The notes beneath the pieces were generated by a model, which was not told the DNA's origin, searched no databases, and saw only the letters and a list, made by a program, of their open reading frames with translations. The position numbers were made by a program, and so were the translations under genes. From Serinicoccus chungangensis (GTDB lineage Bacteria > Actinomycetota > Actinomycetes > Actinomycetales > Dermatophilaceae), in contig NZ_LQBL01000033.1 in NCBI RefSeq assembly GCF_001483745.1, positions 83,182-147,181 of the forward strand: 64,000 bases of DNA, in the 5' to 3' direction. Within the stretch, counting starts at the first letter, position 1. The number at the start of each line of letters is the position of its first letter. This document shows, piece after piece, positions 34,256 to 42,897 of this stretch.

Positions 34256-35191
34256 TCAGCCGAGCCGGACGCCGACCAGCTCCTGCGAGAGCGCCCACAG
34301 ACGCTCGGCGTCCTCGGTCCGCAGCGGCCGCCACAGCGGGGTCCTGCCGGGTGGCCCGCCGGCGTCCCCCCAGCACTGGGGGCCGTAGAACTCCCCGCCG
34401 CGGGCCCCCGGGGCGGTCGCGGCCATGAGCGCCGGCAGGGCGGCGCTCTGCGGCGACCCGACGAGGACGCCCCGGTCGGAGAGCCACTGGATGACCCGGC
34501 GGCCGGAGGTCGCCCGCGAGCGGCCCATCTCGGGCCTGGCCGCGAGCAGGCTGGTCGGCGCCACGCCCGGGTGGGAGAGGACGCTGGTGATGCCCCATCC
34601 GGCGTCGGCGCTGCGCCGGTCGAGCTCGAGCGCGAAGAGGGCGACCGCGATCTTGGACTGCCGGTAGGCGGCCATCGCGTCGTAGCTGCGCTCCCACTGC
34701 AGGTCCTCCCAGTGCATCTGGCCGCTGCGCGCCGCGATGCTGGTCTGGGAGACTACCCGGGCCCGGCCGTCCCTGAGCAACGGCAGCAGGTGGGCGGTGA
34801 GCGCGTGGTGGCCGAGGTGGTTGATCCCCAGCTGCAGCTCGAACCCGTCCTCGGTGACCTGCCGGTCGGGCGAGGTCATCACCCCCGCGTTGTTGACGAG
34901 GAGGTTGATCGGGGCTCCCTCGGCGCCGAGCCGCTCGCCGAGGGCCGCGACCGAGGACAGCGAGGACAGGTCGAGGGACTCCAGGCGGAGCCGGGCCGCC
35001 GGGTGGCGGTCGCTGATGCGGTCGACCGCCGCCTCGCCCTTGTCCGGGTTGCGGACGGGCATGACCACCTCCGCCCCGGCAGCGGCGAGACGGGCGGCGA
35101 TCCCCAGCCCGATGCCGTCGCTGGCCCCGGTGACGAGGGCGCGTCGGCCGGTGAGGTCGGGGAGGGTGAGGTCCGGTGCACTACGGGGCAT
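34256..35191 (-). CDS. Short-chain dehydrogenase/reductase
   Basis: 311 residues of the SDR family, retinol-dehydrogenase/WWOX-like group. TGASDGIG is the NADP-binding glycine motif, NNAGVM follows the fourth strand, and YRQSKIA holds the catalytic Tyr and Lys. The catalytic Ser is in [10 protein letters not shown]. The longer in-frame N terminus up to 35512 is rejected: AGGAG precedes the ATG at 35191. It is divergent from an XRE-type regulator, with a symmetrical operator-like element between them, so regulation by that protein is likely. The substrate is unknown. Confidence 0.9.
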   Translation of the reverse strand: MPRSAPDLTLPDLTGRRALVTGASDGIGLGIAARLAAAGAEVVMPVRNPDKGEAAVDRISDRHPAARLRLESLDLSSLSSVAALGERLGAEGAPINLLVNNAGVMTSPDRQVTEDGFELQLGINHLGHHALTAHLLPLLRDGRARVVSQTSIAARSGQMHWEDLQWERSYDAMAAYRQSKIAVALFALELDRRSADAGWGITSVLSHPGVAPTSLLAARPEMGRSRATSGRRVIQWLSDRGVLVGSPQSAALPALMAATAPGARGGEFYGPQCWGDAGGPPGRTPLWRPLRTEDAERLWALSQELVGVRLG

Positions 35192-35256
35192 GTCGCTCCT
35201 GTCGGTGGGCGGCGCGGGGGTGCGCCGGAGTCCAGCGTGGGCGGGTCCGCGGACCG

Positions 35257-35298
35257 GATCCAGGGCTCCCTCATCCGCGGATCGCCGGTCCCTGGATC
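35257..35298. promoter_or_regulatory. Nested dyad operator between SDR and XRE genes
   Basis: GATCCAGGG, 7 bases, the palindrome ATCCGCGGAT (35273-35282), 7 bases, then CCCTGGATC: a 42-bp element symmetrical about one centre. It lies in the 128-base divergent gap, so both promoters are within reach. The neighbouring helix-turn-helix regulator is the likely ligand. Confidence 0.65.
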
Positions 35299-35319
35299 GA
35301 GGCGTCACGAGGGGCGAGG

Positions 35320-36174
35320 ATGAGACCCATGATGGATCGCGCCGGTCTCGCCGACTTCCTGCGGCACCGTCGGCAGTCGCTGCAGCCGGAGGACGTGGGT
35401 ATGCCGCGCGGCCCGCGGCGACGCACCGCCGGGCTGCGCAGGGAGGAGGTCGCGGCGCTGTGCCACATGTCCACCGACTACTGGTCCCGGCTCGAGCAGG
35501 AGCGCGGACCACGGCCGTCGGCGCAGATGGTGGGCTCGATCGCGCAGGGGCTGCACCTCACCGTCGCCGAGCGTGACCACCTCTTCCGGCTGGCCGGGCA
35601 CCCGCCCCCACCGGCCGCGTCGGCCGGGATGCACCTCAGCCCCGGCGTCCTGAGGATCCTGGACCGGTTGGCCGACACCCCGGCCGAGGTCGTCACCGAG
35701 CTCGGCGAGACCGTCCGCCAGACCCCGGTGGGTGTCGCCCTGCTCGGCGACCTCACCCGGTTCACGGGCGACCTGCGCAGCATCGGCTACCGCTGGTTCG
35801 CGCTGCCGGGCGCCCGCGACATCTACCCGGAGGAGGACCACGCGTACTACTCCCGGCTCTACGCCTCCGGGCTGCGCGGCGTGGTGGGGCTGCGCGGGCC
35901 GGACTCCCGCGCGGCCGAGCTCGCGACCTCGCTGCTGGGGTCCAGCGCAGAGTTCCGGGAGGTGTGGCAGCGGCAGGAGGTGGGCCTGCAGCCGCCGGAC
36001 GTCAAGCGCTACCGCCTGCCCTCCGTCGGCGACATCGAGCTGAACTGCCAGGTCATGCTCGCGCCCGCGCAGGCCCAGACGCTGCTGGTCTACACCGCCG
36101 CACCGGGCAGCGAGAGCCACGAGAAGCTCGAGCTGCTCTCGGTCCTGGGCGCGGAGGGTGTGCGGTCGCCGTAG
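35320..36174 (+). CDS. XRE-family regulator with MmyB-like ligand domain
   Basis: 284 residues from ATG 35320 (GAGGGG 5 bases upstream); ATGs at 35329 and 35332 are alternatives. The N-terminal helix-turn-helix carries [27 protein letters not shown] (shown by its key part GLRREEVA), and from about residue 100 the MmyB-like ligand-binding domain (MLTR_LBD) follows with [21 protein letters not shown] (in part) and a C-terminal [12 protein letters not shown]. Such regulators commonly sit divergently from an SDR gene, as here, and are thought to bind hydrophobic ligands. Confidence 0.9.
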   Translation: MRPMMDRAGLADFLRHRRQSLQPEDVGMPRGPRRRTAGLRREEVAALCHMSTDYWSRLEQERGPRPSAQMVGSIAQGLHLTVAERDHLFRLAGHPPPPAASAGMHLSPGVLRILDRLADTPAEVVTELGETVRQTPVGVALLGDLTRFTGDLRSIGYRWFALPGARDIYPEEDHAYYSRLYASGLRGVVGLRGPDSRAAELATSLLGSSAEFREVWQRQEVGLQPPDVKRYRLPSVGDIELNCQVMLAPAQAQTLLVYTAAPGSESHEKLELLSVLGAEGVRSP

Positions 36175-36198
36175 GTCGACCGGACGGCCGGGGCCCTC

Positions 36199-36600
36199 TC
36201 AGGCCTCGCCGGCGAGCAGCTCCTCGCGGCCGAACATCGCCGCCGTCTCGCGGGCGGTGGGCTGCCCGGCGTCCGGGCCGGCGCCGTGCCGCAGCAGCAC
36301 GGCCACCACCTCCGCCTCCCCCTTGAAGACCGCGCCGGCCAGCGGCGACTGGCCACGGTCGTTGAGCCGGTCGACGTCGGCGCCGCGGCGGGCCAGCTCG
36401 TCGACGGCCGCCGGGTGCCCGTGGTAGGCCGCCAGCATGAGCAGGGTGTTGCCCGCCGGGTCGGTGAGGTCCACCGGGGCGCCGGCGTCGACGTAGGCCG
36501 CGAGGCGGTCGGCGTCCCCGGCCCGCGCCAGGTCGAAGAGGGCGTGCGCGAGGTCGACGACCTCGGGTGCCGGGGTGTCGGATCCGAGCGGGTCGTTCAT
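36199..36600 (-). CDS. Ankyrin-repeat protein
   Basis: 133 residues, nearly all ankyrin repeats: ARAGDADRLAAYVDAGAPVD, GNTLLMLAAYHGHPAAVDEL, GQSPLAGAVFKGEAEVVAVL. This short free-standing form is common in actinobacteria, often near catalase or in isolation, with a presumed protein-binding role. No partner is evident here. TAGGCT at 36608-36613 lies 7 bases before the ATG (leaderless pattern). Confidence 0.9.
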   Translation of the reverse strand: MNDPLGSDTPAPEVVDLAHALFDLARAGDADRLAAYVDAGAPVDLTDPAGNTLLMLAAYHGHPAAVDELARRGADVDRLNDRGQSPLAGAVFKGEAEVVAVLLRHGAGPDAGQPTARETAAMFGREELLAGEA

Positions 36601-36624
36601 GCCCGCGAGCCTACGTGCCGGCGT

Positions 36625-37620
36625 TCACGGGTGGTGGGCCTGCTCGTGGCCCCCGTGCTGGCGCGGCTCCAGCTGGAACGTGGAGTGCTCCACGCTGACG
36701 TCGAAGTGCCCCGCCACGCAGGACTGCAGCGCGTCCAGCAGCTGGGGCGCGTGGCCGTCGCGGAAGCACCCGTCCTCGACGACCACGTGGGCGCTGAGGA
36801 CCGGCGTCCCGGTGCCGATGCGCGAGACGTGCAGGTCGTGCACGTCGAGGACGTGGTCCACCCCGAGCAGGTGCTCGCGCAGCTCCGGCAGCGACAGCCC
36901 CGGGGGCACCGACTCCAGCAGGACGCTGCCGGCCTCCCGGAGGATCGTCACCGCCCGGGGGAGGATGAGCAGCGCGATGAGCACCCCGGCGACGGCGTCC
37001 GCCCGCGTCCACCCCAGGGTCTGGATGAGCACCGCCGAGACGATGACCGCGACCGAGCCGAGCGCGTCGGCCACGACCTCGAGGAAGGCGGCGCGCAGGT
37101 TGAGGTTGGCGTCCCGACCGCCGGCCAGGACGAGGAGCGCGACGACGTTGCCCAGCAGACCCACCACGCCGAAGACGAGCAGCAGACCACCGGCCACCTC
37201 GGCCGGCTCGTCTGCCAGCAGCCGGCGCACCCCCTCGACGAGGGCATACCCACCGACCCCGAGCAGGACCGTCGCCTGGGCGCCGGCACCGAGGACCTCG
37301 GCGCGGGCATACCCCCAGGTCCGACGCTCGGACGGGGGCCGCGTCATGAGTCGGGCGGCGGTCAGGGCGATGAGCAGCCCGCCGGCGTCGGTCAGCATGT
37401 GGCCGGCGTCGACGAGCAGCGCGAGGCTGCCCGTGACGAACGCCCCGACGACCTCCGCGACGAGGATCGTGGCGGTGACCGCGAAGGCGACCAGCAGCCG
37501 CGTCGTGCTCGCGTCCGCCCAGTGGCCGGCTCCATGGCCGTGACCGGCTCCCTGGCCGTGACCGGCTCCCTGGCCGTGGCCGTGGCCGTGGGCGGAGGCC
37601 TCTCCCTGCCCTGCGCTCAT
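36625..37620 (-). CDS. Cation diffusion facilitator (CzcD/ZitB-type metal exporter)
   Basis: 331 residues with six predicted membrane segments. A His-rich N terminus (GHGHGQGAGHGQGAGH, period six residues) precedes LLVDAGHMLTDAGG, the paired His/Asp zinc site of segment 2; the second site is VVADALGSVAVIVS in segment 5. A cytosolic C-terminal domain carries HDLHVSRIGTG and DGHAPQLL. Export of Zn2+, Cd2+ or Co2+ in exchange for protons is expected. A 32-bp repeat array begins 12 bases upstream of its ATG, and no clear ribosome binding site is seen. Confidence 0.9.
   Translation of the reverse strand: MSAGQGEASAHGHGHGQGAGHGQGAGHGHGAGHWADASTTRLLVAFAVTATILVAEVVGAFVTGSLALLVDAGHMLTDAGGLLIALTAARLMTRPPSERRTWGYARAEVLGAGAQATVLLGVGGYALVEGVRRLLADEPAEVAGGLLLVFGVVGLLGNVVALLVLAGGRDANLNLRAAFLEVVADALGSVAVIVSAVLIQTLGWTRADAVAGVLIALLILPRAVTILREAGSVLLESVPPGLSLPELREHLLGVDHVLDVHDLHVSRIGTGTPVLSAHVVVEDGCFRDGHAPQLLDALQSCVAGHFDVSVEHSTFQLEPRQHGGHEQAHHP
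37528..37581. repeat. 18-bp tandem repeat encoding the His-rich tail
   Basis: Three 18-base units starting GGCTCC[A/C]TGGCCGTG at 37528, 37546 and 37564 encode the six-residue His-Gly period of the cation exporter's N terminus. Copy number probably varies by slippage. Confidence 0.7.
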
Positions 37621-37631
37621 GCCCCGATCGT

Positions 37632-37751
37632 CCCACCGGGCGCCGCTCGTGGTTGCCCCCACCCCCACCGGGCGCCGCTCGTGGTTGCCCCCACCCACAC
37701 CGGGCGCCGCTCGTGGTTGCCCCCACCCCCACCGGGCGCCGCTCGTGGTTG
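37632..37751. repeat. 32-bp tandem repeat array, four units
   Basis: CCACCGGGCGCCGCTCGTGG recurs with a 32-base period (reference A at 37635, 37667, 37699, 37731). It matches the array at 20367 apart from CTC for CGA in the middle of the unit. It occupies the divergent gap between the cation exporter and the HEAT-repeat gene. Confidence 0.85.
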
Positions 37752-37757
37752 CTGGAC

Positions 37758-37774
37758 CCTCACGCAGGGTGAGG
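37758..37774. promoter_or_regulatory. Hairpin or operator before the HEAT-repeat gene
   Basis: CCTCAC-GCAGG-GTGAGG, a perfect 6-bp inverted repeat, lies between the 32-bp array and the HEAT-repeat gene start. Its role is unknown. Confidence 0.3.
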
Positions 37775-37825
37775 AATGACCCTGGTCCTGCAGACGTTGC
37801 CCGACCCGGACCCGAGGAGAGAGCT

Positions 37826-38605
37826 GTGAGCACGCTGGAGCAAGCGCGTCGCGCCGTGTACGACGTCGACCCCACCGTCCGCCAGAGGGCGGCGGTGTAT
37901 CTCGGCACCCACGGGGACGAGTCGCTGACGCCGGAGCTGGTGGCCCTGCTCGTCGCCGAGCCGGACTTCTTCGTCCGGGAGACCCTGACCTGGGCGGTCG
38001 TGCGCCGCCCCACGGCCGCCCTGCCGCACCTGGTCGAGGCGCTCGACGGGGCCCCGAAGGCGAGGGTGCAGGTGCTGCACGCGCTCAGCAAGATCCAGGC
38101 CCCGGAGGCGGTGCCGCACATCCTGCCGTTCGCCGACGACGCGGACCCGCGGGTGGCGATGAAGGCCTGGTGGGCCCTGGGTCGCACGGGGACCCCCGAG
38201 GCGGCCCCCGCCCTCCTGCCGCACCTGGGGCGGGGCGACGAGGAGCAGCAGCGCGAGCTCGCGCGGGCCCTCGAGCAGCTCGGGGAGCCCGGTGTGCCGG
38301 GGCTGGCCGAGGCGGTGACCGACGGTGACGGGGCCGTCCGCCGGCACGCGGCCCAGACCCTCGTCCTCGTCGGCGACCCCGCCGCGCGCCCCGCTGCCCC
38401 CGCCCTGGCCGCCATGGCCGAGACCGACGCGAAGGACAACGCCCTGGTGGCGCTGGAGGCCCTGGCCGCCCTGGACGAGCCGTGCGTCGGACCGGCCCTG
38501 GAGCGGCTGCGCGACGGGAAGGACCGGTTCCGGTCCATGACCGCGCAGTGGCTCCTCGCCGACCGTGCCGAGCGCGGTCTGGACGCGGCCTCGCGGGGCG
38601 ACTGA
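37826..38605 (+). CDS. HEAT-repeat protein
   Basis: 259 residues of alpha-helical HEAT/PBS-lyase-like repeats: DPTVRQRAAVYLGTHGDES, VLHALSKIQAPEAVPHILPF, AMKAWWALGRTGTPEAAPAL, AVRRHAAQTLVLVGDPAARP. A scaffold role is expected from the fold. GTG start with GAGGAGA 6 bases upstream. The Trp- and Glu-rich final part (TAQWLLADRAERGLDAASRG) ends the solenoid. It stands alone; no partner is evident. Confidence 0.85.
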   Translation: MSTLEQARRAVYDVDPTVRQRAAVYLGTHGDESLTPELVALLVAEPDFFVRETLTWAVVRRPTAALPHLVEALDGAPKARVQVLHALSKIQAPEAVPHILPFADDADPRVAMKAWWALGRTGTPEAAPALLPHLGRGDEEQQRELARALEQLGEPGVPGLAEAVTDGDGAVRRHAAQTLVLVGDPAARPAAPALAAMAETDAKDNALVALEALAALDEPCVGPALERLRDGKDRFRSMTAQWLLADRAERGLDAASRGD

Positions 38606-38695
38606 CGGCATACCCCTCCGTCCGGGTGCGCCGAGGCTCACCGGCGCGTTCCGTGCCCGGCGGGTGTGTCGGCCACCCTGCCTAGAGTGGCGCGC

Positions 38696-39919
38696 ATGTA
38701 CGCGACGGTCGCGGTCCACGGCTACCGCTCGCTGCGGGACGTGGTGCTGCCGCTGGGGCGGCTGACCGTCGTCACCGGGGCGAACGGGTCCGGCAAGAGC
38801 AGCCTCTACCGGGCGCTGCGCCTGCTCGGGGCGTGCGGCCGGGGTGAGGCGGTGCGGGCCCTCGCGCAGGAAGGGGGCCTGGGGTCGGCCCTCTGGGCGG
38901 GCCCCGAGTCGCTCGCGCAGGCGCGGCGCGGCCACGAGGTGCAGGGCACCGTGCGCTCCGGCCCGGTGAGCGTCCGCCTCGGGGTCGGCGGCGCCGGGCC
39001 CGACCTGTCCTACCTCGTCGACCTCGGCATCCCGGTGCAGGGAGGCTCGGCCTTCGACCGCGACCCGGAGCTGAAGCGCGAGGCGATGTGGCGCGGGCCG
39101 GTCATGCGCCCGGCGACCCTGGCCGCCCGACGCAAGCACCACGCCGTCGAGCTGCGCGACGAGGACGGCCGGTGGGAGAAGGCGCCGGTGTCGGTGCCGC
39201 CGTGGTCCAGCATGCTCACCGACGTGGTCGACCCCGTCGAGGCGCCCGAGCTGTGGGCGGTCCGCGAGGAGCTGCGCACGTGGCGGTTCTACGACGGCTT
39301 CCGGGTCGACGCCGCCGCCCCCTCCCGGCGCCCCCAGGTCGGCACGCGGACGTGGGCCCTGGCGGAGGACGGCGGCGACCTGGCGGCGGCCCTGCAGACG
39401 ATCCGCGAGGACTCCGGGGCCGAGCTGGCCGCGGCCGTCGAGGACGCCTTCGACGGCGCGACGCTGGACGTCGTGGTGACCGACGGCCTCTTCGACGTGG
39501 CGCTGCACCAGCCCGGCATGCTGCGAGCCCTGCGGTCCGCCGAGCTGTCCGACGGGACGCTGCGCTACCTGCTCTGGCTCGCGGCGCTGCTCACGCCGGT
39601 GCCCCCGCGGCTGCTGGCGCTCAACGAGCCCGAGACGAGCCTGCACCCGAGCCTGGTCGCCCCGCTGGCCCGGGCGGTCGTGCGCGCGTCCCGACGTGCC
39701 CAGGTCGTGCTCGTCACCCACTCCGAGCTCATGGTCGAGGCGCTCGCCGCCGCGGTGCGCGACACCGACGCCCTCGACGTGGATCCCCGCGAGCTGGAGC
39801 CCGACCCGGGCGAGGTGGCGGCGATGCGCCTGCACGAGCTCGCCAAGGACCTCGGGGAGACCCGGGTGCTCGGTCAGGGGATGCTCTCGACGCCCAGCTG
39901 GGAGTGGGGGCGCCGCTGA
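38696..39919 (+). CDS. RecF/OLD-like AAA ATPase
   Basis: 408 residues of the AAA_21/SMC-like ATPase group. Walker A is VVTGANGSGKSSLYRAL near residue 26, the signature-like ELSDGTLRYLLWLAAL near 300, Walker B LLALNEPETSLHP, and VLVTHSELMVEAL the H-loop. There is no coiled coil or C-terminal nuclease domain, unlike OLD proteins. Members act with unknown partners, sometimes in phage defence, but no nuclease or toxin gene adjoins it. TAGAGT at 38683-38688 lies 7 bases before the ATG (leaderless pattern). Confidence 0.85.
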   Translation: MYATVAVHGYRSLRDVVLPLGRLTVVTGANGSGKSSLYRALRLLGACGRGEAVRALAQEGGLGSALWAGPESLAQARRGHEVQGTVRSGPVSVRLGVGGAGPDLSYLVDLGIPVQGGSAFDRDPELKREAMWRGPVMRPATLAARRKHHAVELRDEDGRWEKAPVSVPPWSSMLTDVVDPVEAPELWAVREELRTWRFYDGFRVDAAAPSRRPQVGTRTWALAEDGGDLAAALQTIREDSGAELAAAVEDAFDGATLDVVVTDGLFDVALHQPGMLRALRSAELSDGTLRYLLWLAALLTPVPPRLLALNEPETSLHPSLVAPLARAVVRASRRAQVVLVTHSELMVEALAAAVRDTDALDVDPRELEPDPGEVAAMRLHELAKDLGETRVLGQGMLSTPSWEWGRR

Positions 39920-39933
39920 GCGCCCAGACCGAC

Positions 39934-40758
39934 TCAGGGGGAGGGGGGCGCGACCGGGCCGAGCTGGGGACGCTTGGGGACCCGGTCGTCGCCCGAGCTC
40001 TCCCGCCGGATGCGGCGGCGGATCCAGGGCCGCAGGTGGGTCGCCACCCACTCGCGGTCGGCCTGCAACGACTCGATCCGCCCCAGCGGCGGCGCCGGGT
40101 CCAGCGGCGTGACCCAGTCGTCGTCCTGCTCCAGCCCCAGGGTCCACAGCGCCTGGGCGGCGATCCGGGTATGCCCCTCGCTGCTGAAGTGGATGCGGTC
40201 CGGCCCCCACATGCGGGCGTCGTGCAGGGCCCGCAGGGTGTAGATGTCGACGACAAAGGCGCCGGTGCGCTGCCCGACGGCCCACAGGTTGGCGGTGTAC
40301 TCGACCATCCGCGGGTGCACCCGGTTGACCAGCGGCGCCCACGACACGTCGGGCGCGGTGACGAGCAGCACGTCGGCGCCGGTCTCCCGGATCTGCACCA
40401 CCGCCCCCTCCAGGCGTTCCATGACGGCGCGCAAGGAGACGCGCGGGCGCAGCACGTCGTTGCCCCCCGCGGACAGGCTGACGAGGTCGGGGTGGAGGGC
40501 GAGCGCCGCGGGTAGCTGCTCGCTGATCACGGCGTCGACGAGGCGCCCGCGGATGGCCAGGTTGGCGTACCCGAAGGGCGCCCCCAGCGCCGCGTTGCGG
40601 GCGGCCAGCGCGGCGGCCACCCGGTCGGCCCAGCCGACGTAGCGGTCCTCGGCCGAGGCGGACGTGTCGGGATCGACCAGGCCCTCGGTGAACGAGTCCC
40701 CCAGGGCCACGAACCTCTCCCAGACGCGCGGGTGCGGTGCGTCAGGACGGACGGGCAT
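39934..40758 (-). CDS. SGNH/GDSL hydrolase
   Basis: 274 residues, no signal peptide. The four SGNH blocks are visible: ALGDSFTEGL (catalytic Ser), NLAIRGRL (Gly), SAGGNDVLRP (Asn) and DRIHFSSEGH (Asp/His). Esterase or deacetylase activity on an intracellular ester is expected; the substrate is unknown. The C-terminal ~60 residues are basic (RPWIRRRIRRESSGDDR). TATCCT at 40765-40770 lies 6 bases before the ATG (leaderless pattern). Confidence 0.88.
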   Translation of the reverse strand: MPVRPDAPHPRVWERFVALGDSFTEGLVDPDTSASAEDRYVGWADRVAAALAARNAALGAPFGYANLAIRGRLVDAVISEQLPAALALHPDLVSLSAGGNDVLRPRVSLRAVMERLEGAVVQIRETGADVLLVTAPDVSWAPLVNRVHPRMVEYTANLWAVGQRTGAFVVDIYTLRALHDARMWGPDRIHFSSEGHTRIAAQALWTLGLEQDDDWVTPLDPAPPLGRIESLQADREWVATHLRPWIRRRIRRESSGDDRVPKRPQLGPVAPPSP

Positions 40759-40861
40759 ACCTGCAGGATAGAGACACCGGCCCTCCGGCGGGGGGACCAG
40801 ACCCGCCAGGTCGCCACCCGTGGCCGCATCGGCCCCACCAGGACGGACCCGGACACACCGA

Positions 40862-40892
40862 CGCCCGGCCGGCCACGAGGGCCGACCGGGCG
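40862..40892 (-). terminator. Terminator of the HU gene
   Basis: A stem of 12 paired bases with one mismatch (CGCCCGGCCGGCC against GGCCGACCGGGCG) and a 5-base loop, 20 bases after the HU stop on the minus strand. Confidence 0.65.
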
Positions 40893-40912
40893 CGAGAAGC
40901 GGGAGCCTCAGC

Positions 40913-41185
40913 TCAGGAGACGCGCTCCTTGAGCTTGGAACCGGCCTTGAACGCGGGAGCCTTGCTCGCGGCGATCTGGATCTCCTCGCCGGTCTGCGGG
41001 TTGCGGCCGGTGCGGGCCGAGCGCTCACGGACCTCGAAGGTGCCGAAGCCGGGGAGGGAGACCTTCTCGCCCTTGGCGAGCTCGGCGGAGATGGCCTCGA
41101 GGACGGAGTTGACGACCTTGTCGGCGGCGGCCTGGGTCATGCCCGCCTCGCGCGCGACGGCCTCGACGATAACCTTCTTGCTCAT
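40913..41185 (-). CDS. hup: HU-family nucleoid protein
   Basis: 90 residues, standard HU length. MSKKVIVEAVAREAGMTQ, the dimer-core helix VNSVLEAISAELAKGEKVSL, GFGTFEVRERSARTGRNPQT (the DNA-gripping arm) and KAPAFKAGSKLKE are all diagnostic. It bends and compacts DNA. Unlike mycobacterial HupB it lacks a Lys/Ala-rich C-terminal tail. GAAAGG lies 8 bases before the ATG at 41183-41185. Confidence 0.97.
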   Translation of the reverse strand: MSKKVIVEAVAREAGMTQAAADKVVNSVLEAISAELAKGEKVSLPGFGTFEVRERSARTGRNPQTGEEIQIAASKAPAFKAGSKLKERVS

Positions 41186-41360
41186 AGTGACAGCCTTTCG
41201 TAGAGCCAATGGATCGGCCACACCGTAGGCAGACCGTCGCGCGTTTTGCCAACTACGAAGCCCGGCGCGTCGCGGAATTCCGCGCCTCGACGGGGTGTCG
41301 GAGGGTGCCGTGGGGCCGACCTCCGCCCCTGCACGCCCACCCGCGCCTAAGGTCGTGGTC

Positions 41361-41891
41361 GTGATCCACCCCTACCGCATCGGCAGCATCATCGGCCTCG
41401 TCGGCGCCACCGTCTTCGTCCTCGTCAACCGGGGCGCCCTCCCCGGACCGTGGCCGGTGGTGGCGCTCGTCGGCTACGTCGCCGCCCTCGCCCTCTACGT
41501 CTGGGCGGTGTGGGTGCGCCCGACGTCGAGCCTCCCGGCCGGTCAGCCGCCGCGCCGTCACGCCGGCCTGGTCTACCTGGGGTCCGTGGCCGGCATGCTG
41601 CTCGTCTTCGCGCTCGGGCGTCTGGTGCTGGCCCAGGCCGACCGGGAGGAGCTCATGCCCGCCCTCGTGGCCGCGGGTGTCGGCCTGCACCTCGTCCCCT
41701 TCGCCGCCGCCTTCCGCGCGCCCGTCTTCCGCACGCTGGGGTGGCTGCTCGCCGCGATCGGGGTCGTCGGTCTGGTCGTCGGCTGGCTCGGGGCGGGCGC
41801 CGTCGCGGCGGCCGCGGCCGCGGTCGTCGCGGGTGTCGTGATGCTGCTGGTCATGGGCCTCGGGGCCCTGTCGGGCGGGCGCGTGGCGTGA
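41361..41891 (+). CDS. Small integral membrane protein
   Basis: 176 residues with about six hydrophobic segments in pairs; no family recognised. The GTG start at 41361 is chosen because TAAGGT at 41348-41353 lies 7 bases upstream (leaderless pattern), which excludes the in-frame ATG at 41295. Its stop overlaps the cobC-like start (GTGA), so the two are co-translated. A link to cobalamin is possible only by position. Confidence 0.7.
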   Translation: MIHPYRIGSIIGLVGATVFVLVNRGALPGPWPVVALVGYVAALALYVWAVWVRPTSSLPAGQPPRRHAGLVYLGSVAGMLLVFALGRLVLAQADREELMPALVAAGVGLHLVPFAAAFRAPVFRTLGWLLAAIGVVGLVVGWLGAGAVAAAAAAVVAGVVMLLVMGLGALSGGRVA

Positions 41892-42796
41892 CGGCGGGGA
41901 GCCCGCACGTCCCGCCCGCGGGGTCGCACGGCGGGGACGGGCCGGCGGTGGCCCGGGCGCTGGGAGTGGACCCGACCGATCTCCTCGACCTCAGCCAGAC
42001 GATGAACCCGCTCGCGCCGCCCGTCGGGCCGATGCTGCAGCGGCACCTGGACACGCTGGGCCGATACCCCGACCCGGGCGCCGCGGGCGCCGAGCTCGCG
42101 ACAGCCCTCGGCGTGGAGCCCGACCGCCTCCTGCTGACCAACGGCGGCAGCGAGGCCATCCACCTGGTCGCGGCCGAGCTGGGCGGCGGCGTGCGCAGCG
42201 AGCCGGACTTCGGCCTGCACCCGCGCTCCCCCGACGGCCCCCGCTGGCGCAGCGACCCGCACAGCCCCAGCGGCCGCCTCGCCGGGCCCCACGAGCGGGC
42301 CGACGTGTGGGACGAGGCGTTCTACGCGCTCGCCACCGGCCGGTGGACCGCGGGCCGCGAGGACTGCCGGGCCGCGGTGGGCTCGCTCACCAAGACCTTC
42401 GCCTGCCCCGGACTGCGCCTGGGGTATGCCGTCGCCGATCCCGACCTCCTCGCCCGGCTCCGTGAGCGGCAGCCGCACTGGTCGGTGGGCAGCCTCGCCC
42501 TCGCCGTGCTGCCCGACCTGCTCGCCGCCGCCGACCTGCGGGGGTGGGCGGACGGCATACGCTCGCTGCGGGGGGAGCTCACCGACCTGCTCGTCGCGCA
42601 CGGGATGCAGGTGGACGCGGCCGACGCGCCCTGGGTCCTGGTGCACCGGGCCGGGCTGCGCGAGGAGCTGGCGCCGCACGGTGTCCTGGTGCGCGACTGC
42701 ACGAGCTTCGGTATGCCCGGTGTCGCCCGGGTCGCCGTCCCCGGCGCTGAGGGGTTGAGCCGCCTCGAGCAGGCGCTGGGTGCCGCCGTCGCCTGA
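41888..42796 (+). CDS. cobC: CobC-like PLP enzyme (Rv2231c type, threonine-phosphate decarboxylase family)
   Basis: 302 residues of the histidinol-phosphate aminotransferase-like fold. DLSQTMNPLAPPVGPML opens the domain, TNGGSEAIHLVA is the PLP phosphate loop, DEAFYALATG the ring-binding Asp, and SLTKTFACPGLRLGYA holds the Schiff-base Lys. The group is annotated as Rv2231c-family CobC, thought to make the aminopropanol linker of cobalamin, and the neighbouring cobalamin genes agree. It lies upstream of the riboswitch and so escapes it. GTG start overlaps the membrane-protein stop. Confidence 0.82.
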   Translation: MTAGSPHVPPAGSHGGDGPAVARALGVDPTDLLDLSQTMNPLAPPVGPMLQRHLDTLGRYPDPGAAGAELATALGVEPDRLLLTNGGSEAIHLVAAELGGGVRSEPDFGLHPRSPDGPRWRSDPHSPSGRLAGPHERADVWDEAFYALATGRWTAGREDCRAAVGSLTKTFACPGLRLGYAVADPDLLARLRERQPHWSVGSLALAVLPDLLAAADLRGWADGIRSLRGELTDLLVAHGMQVDAADAPWVLVHRAGLREELAPHGVLVRDCTSFGMPGVARVAVPGAEGLSRLEQALGAAVA

Positions 42797-42879
42797 GCGC
42801 GCGTCCGGTGCGGCCTGAGCGCGCGTCCGGTGCGGCCTGAGCGCGCGTCCGGTGCGGCCTGAGCGCGCGTCCGGTGCGG
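42792..42879. repeat. 22-bp tandem repeat, four units
   Basis: CCTGAGCGCGCGTCCGGTGC recurs at 42792, 42814, 42836 and 42858, exactly 22 bases apart and virtually identical. The cobC stop codon falls within the first unit. The inverse-orientation relative is at 16205-16258. Confidence 0.88.
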
Positions 42880-42897
42880 GGTGGGGGGTGGGTGGCG

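Noticed and set aside
38696-39919. AAA ATPase as part of a phage-defence system (OLD/Gabija-like)
   Set aside because: There is no TOPRIM or nuclease domain in the protein, and no helicase, nuclease or toxin gene adjoins it; its neighbours are a HEAT-repeat protein and an SGNH hydrolase.
41295-41360. Upstream ATG start for the small membrane protein
   Set aside because: It lies before the TAAGGT box that sits 7 bases ahead of the GTG at 41361, and the added 22 residues are low-complexity Pro/Ala.
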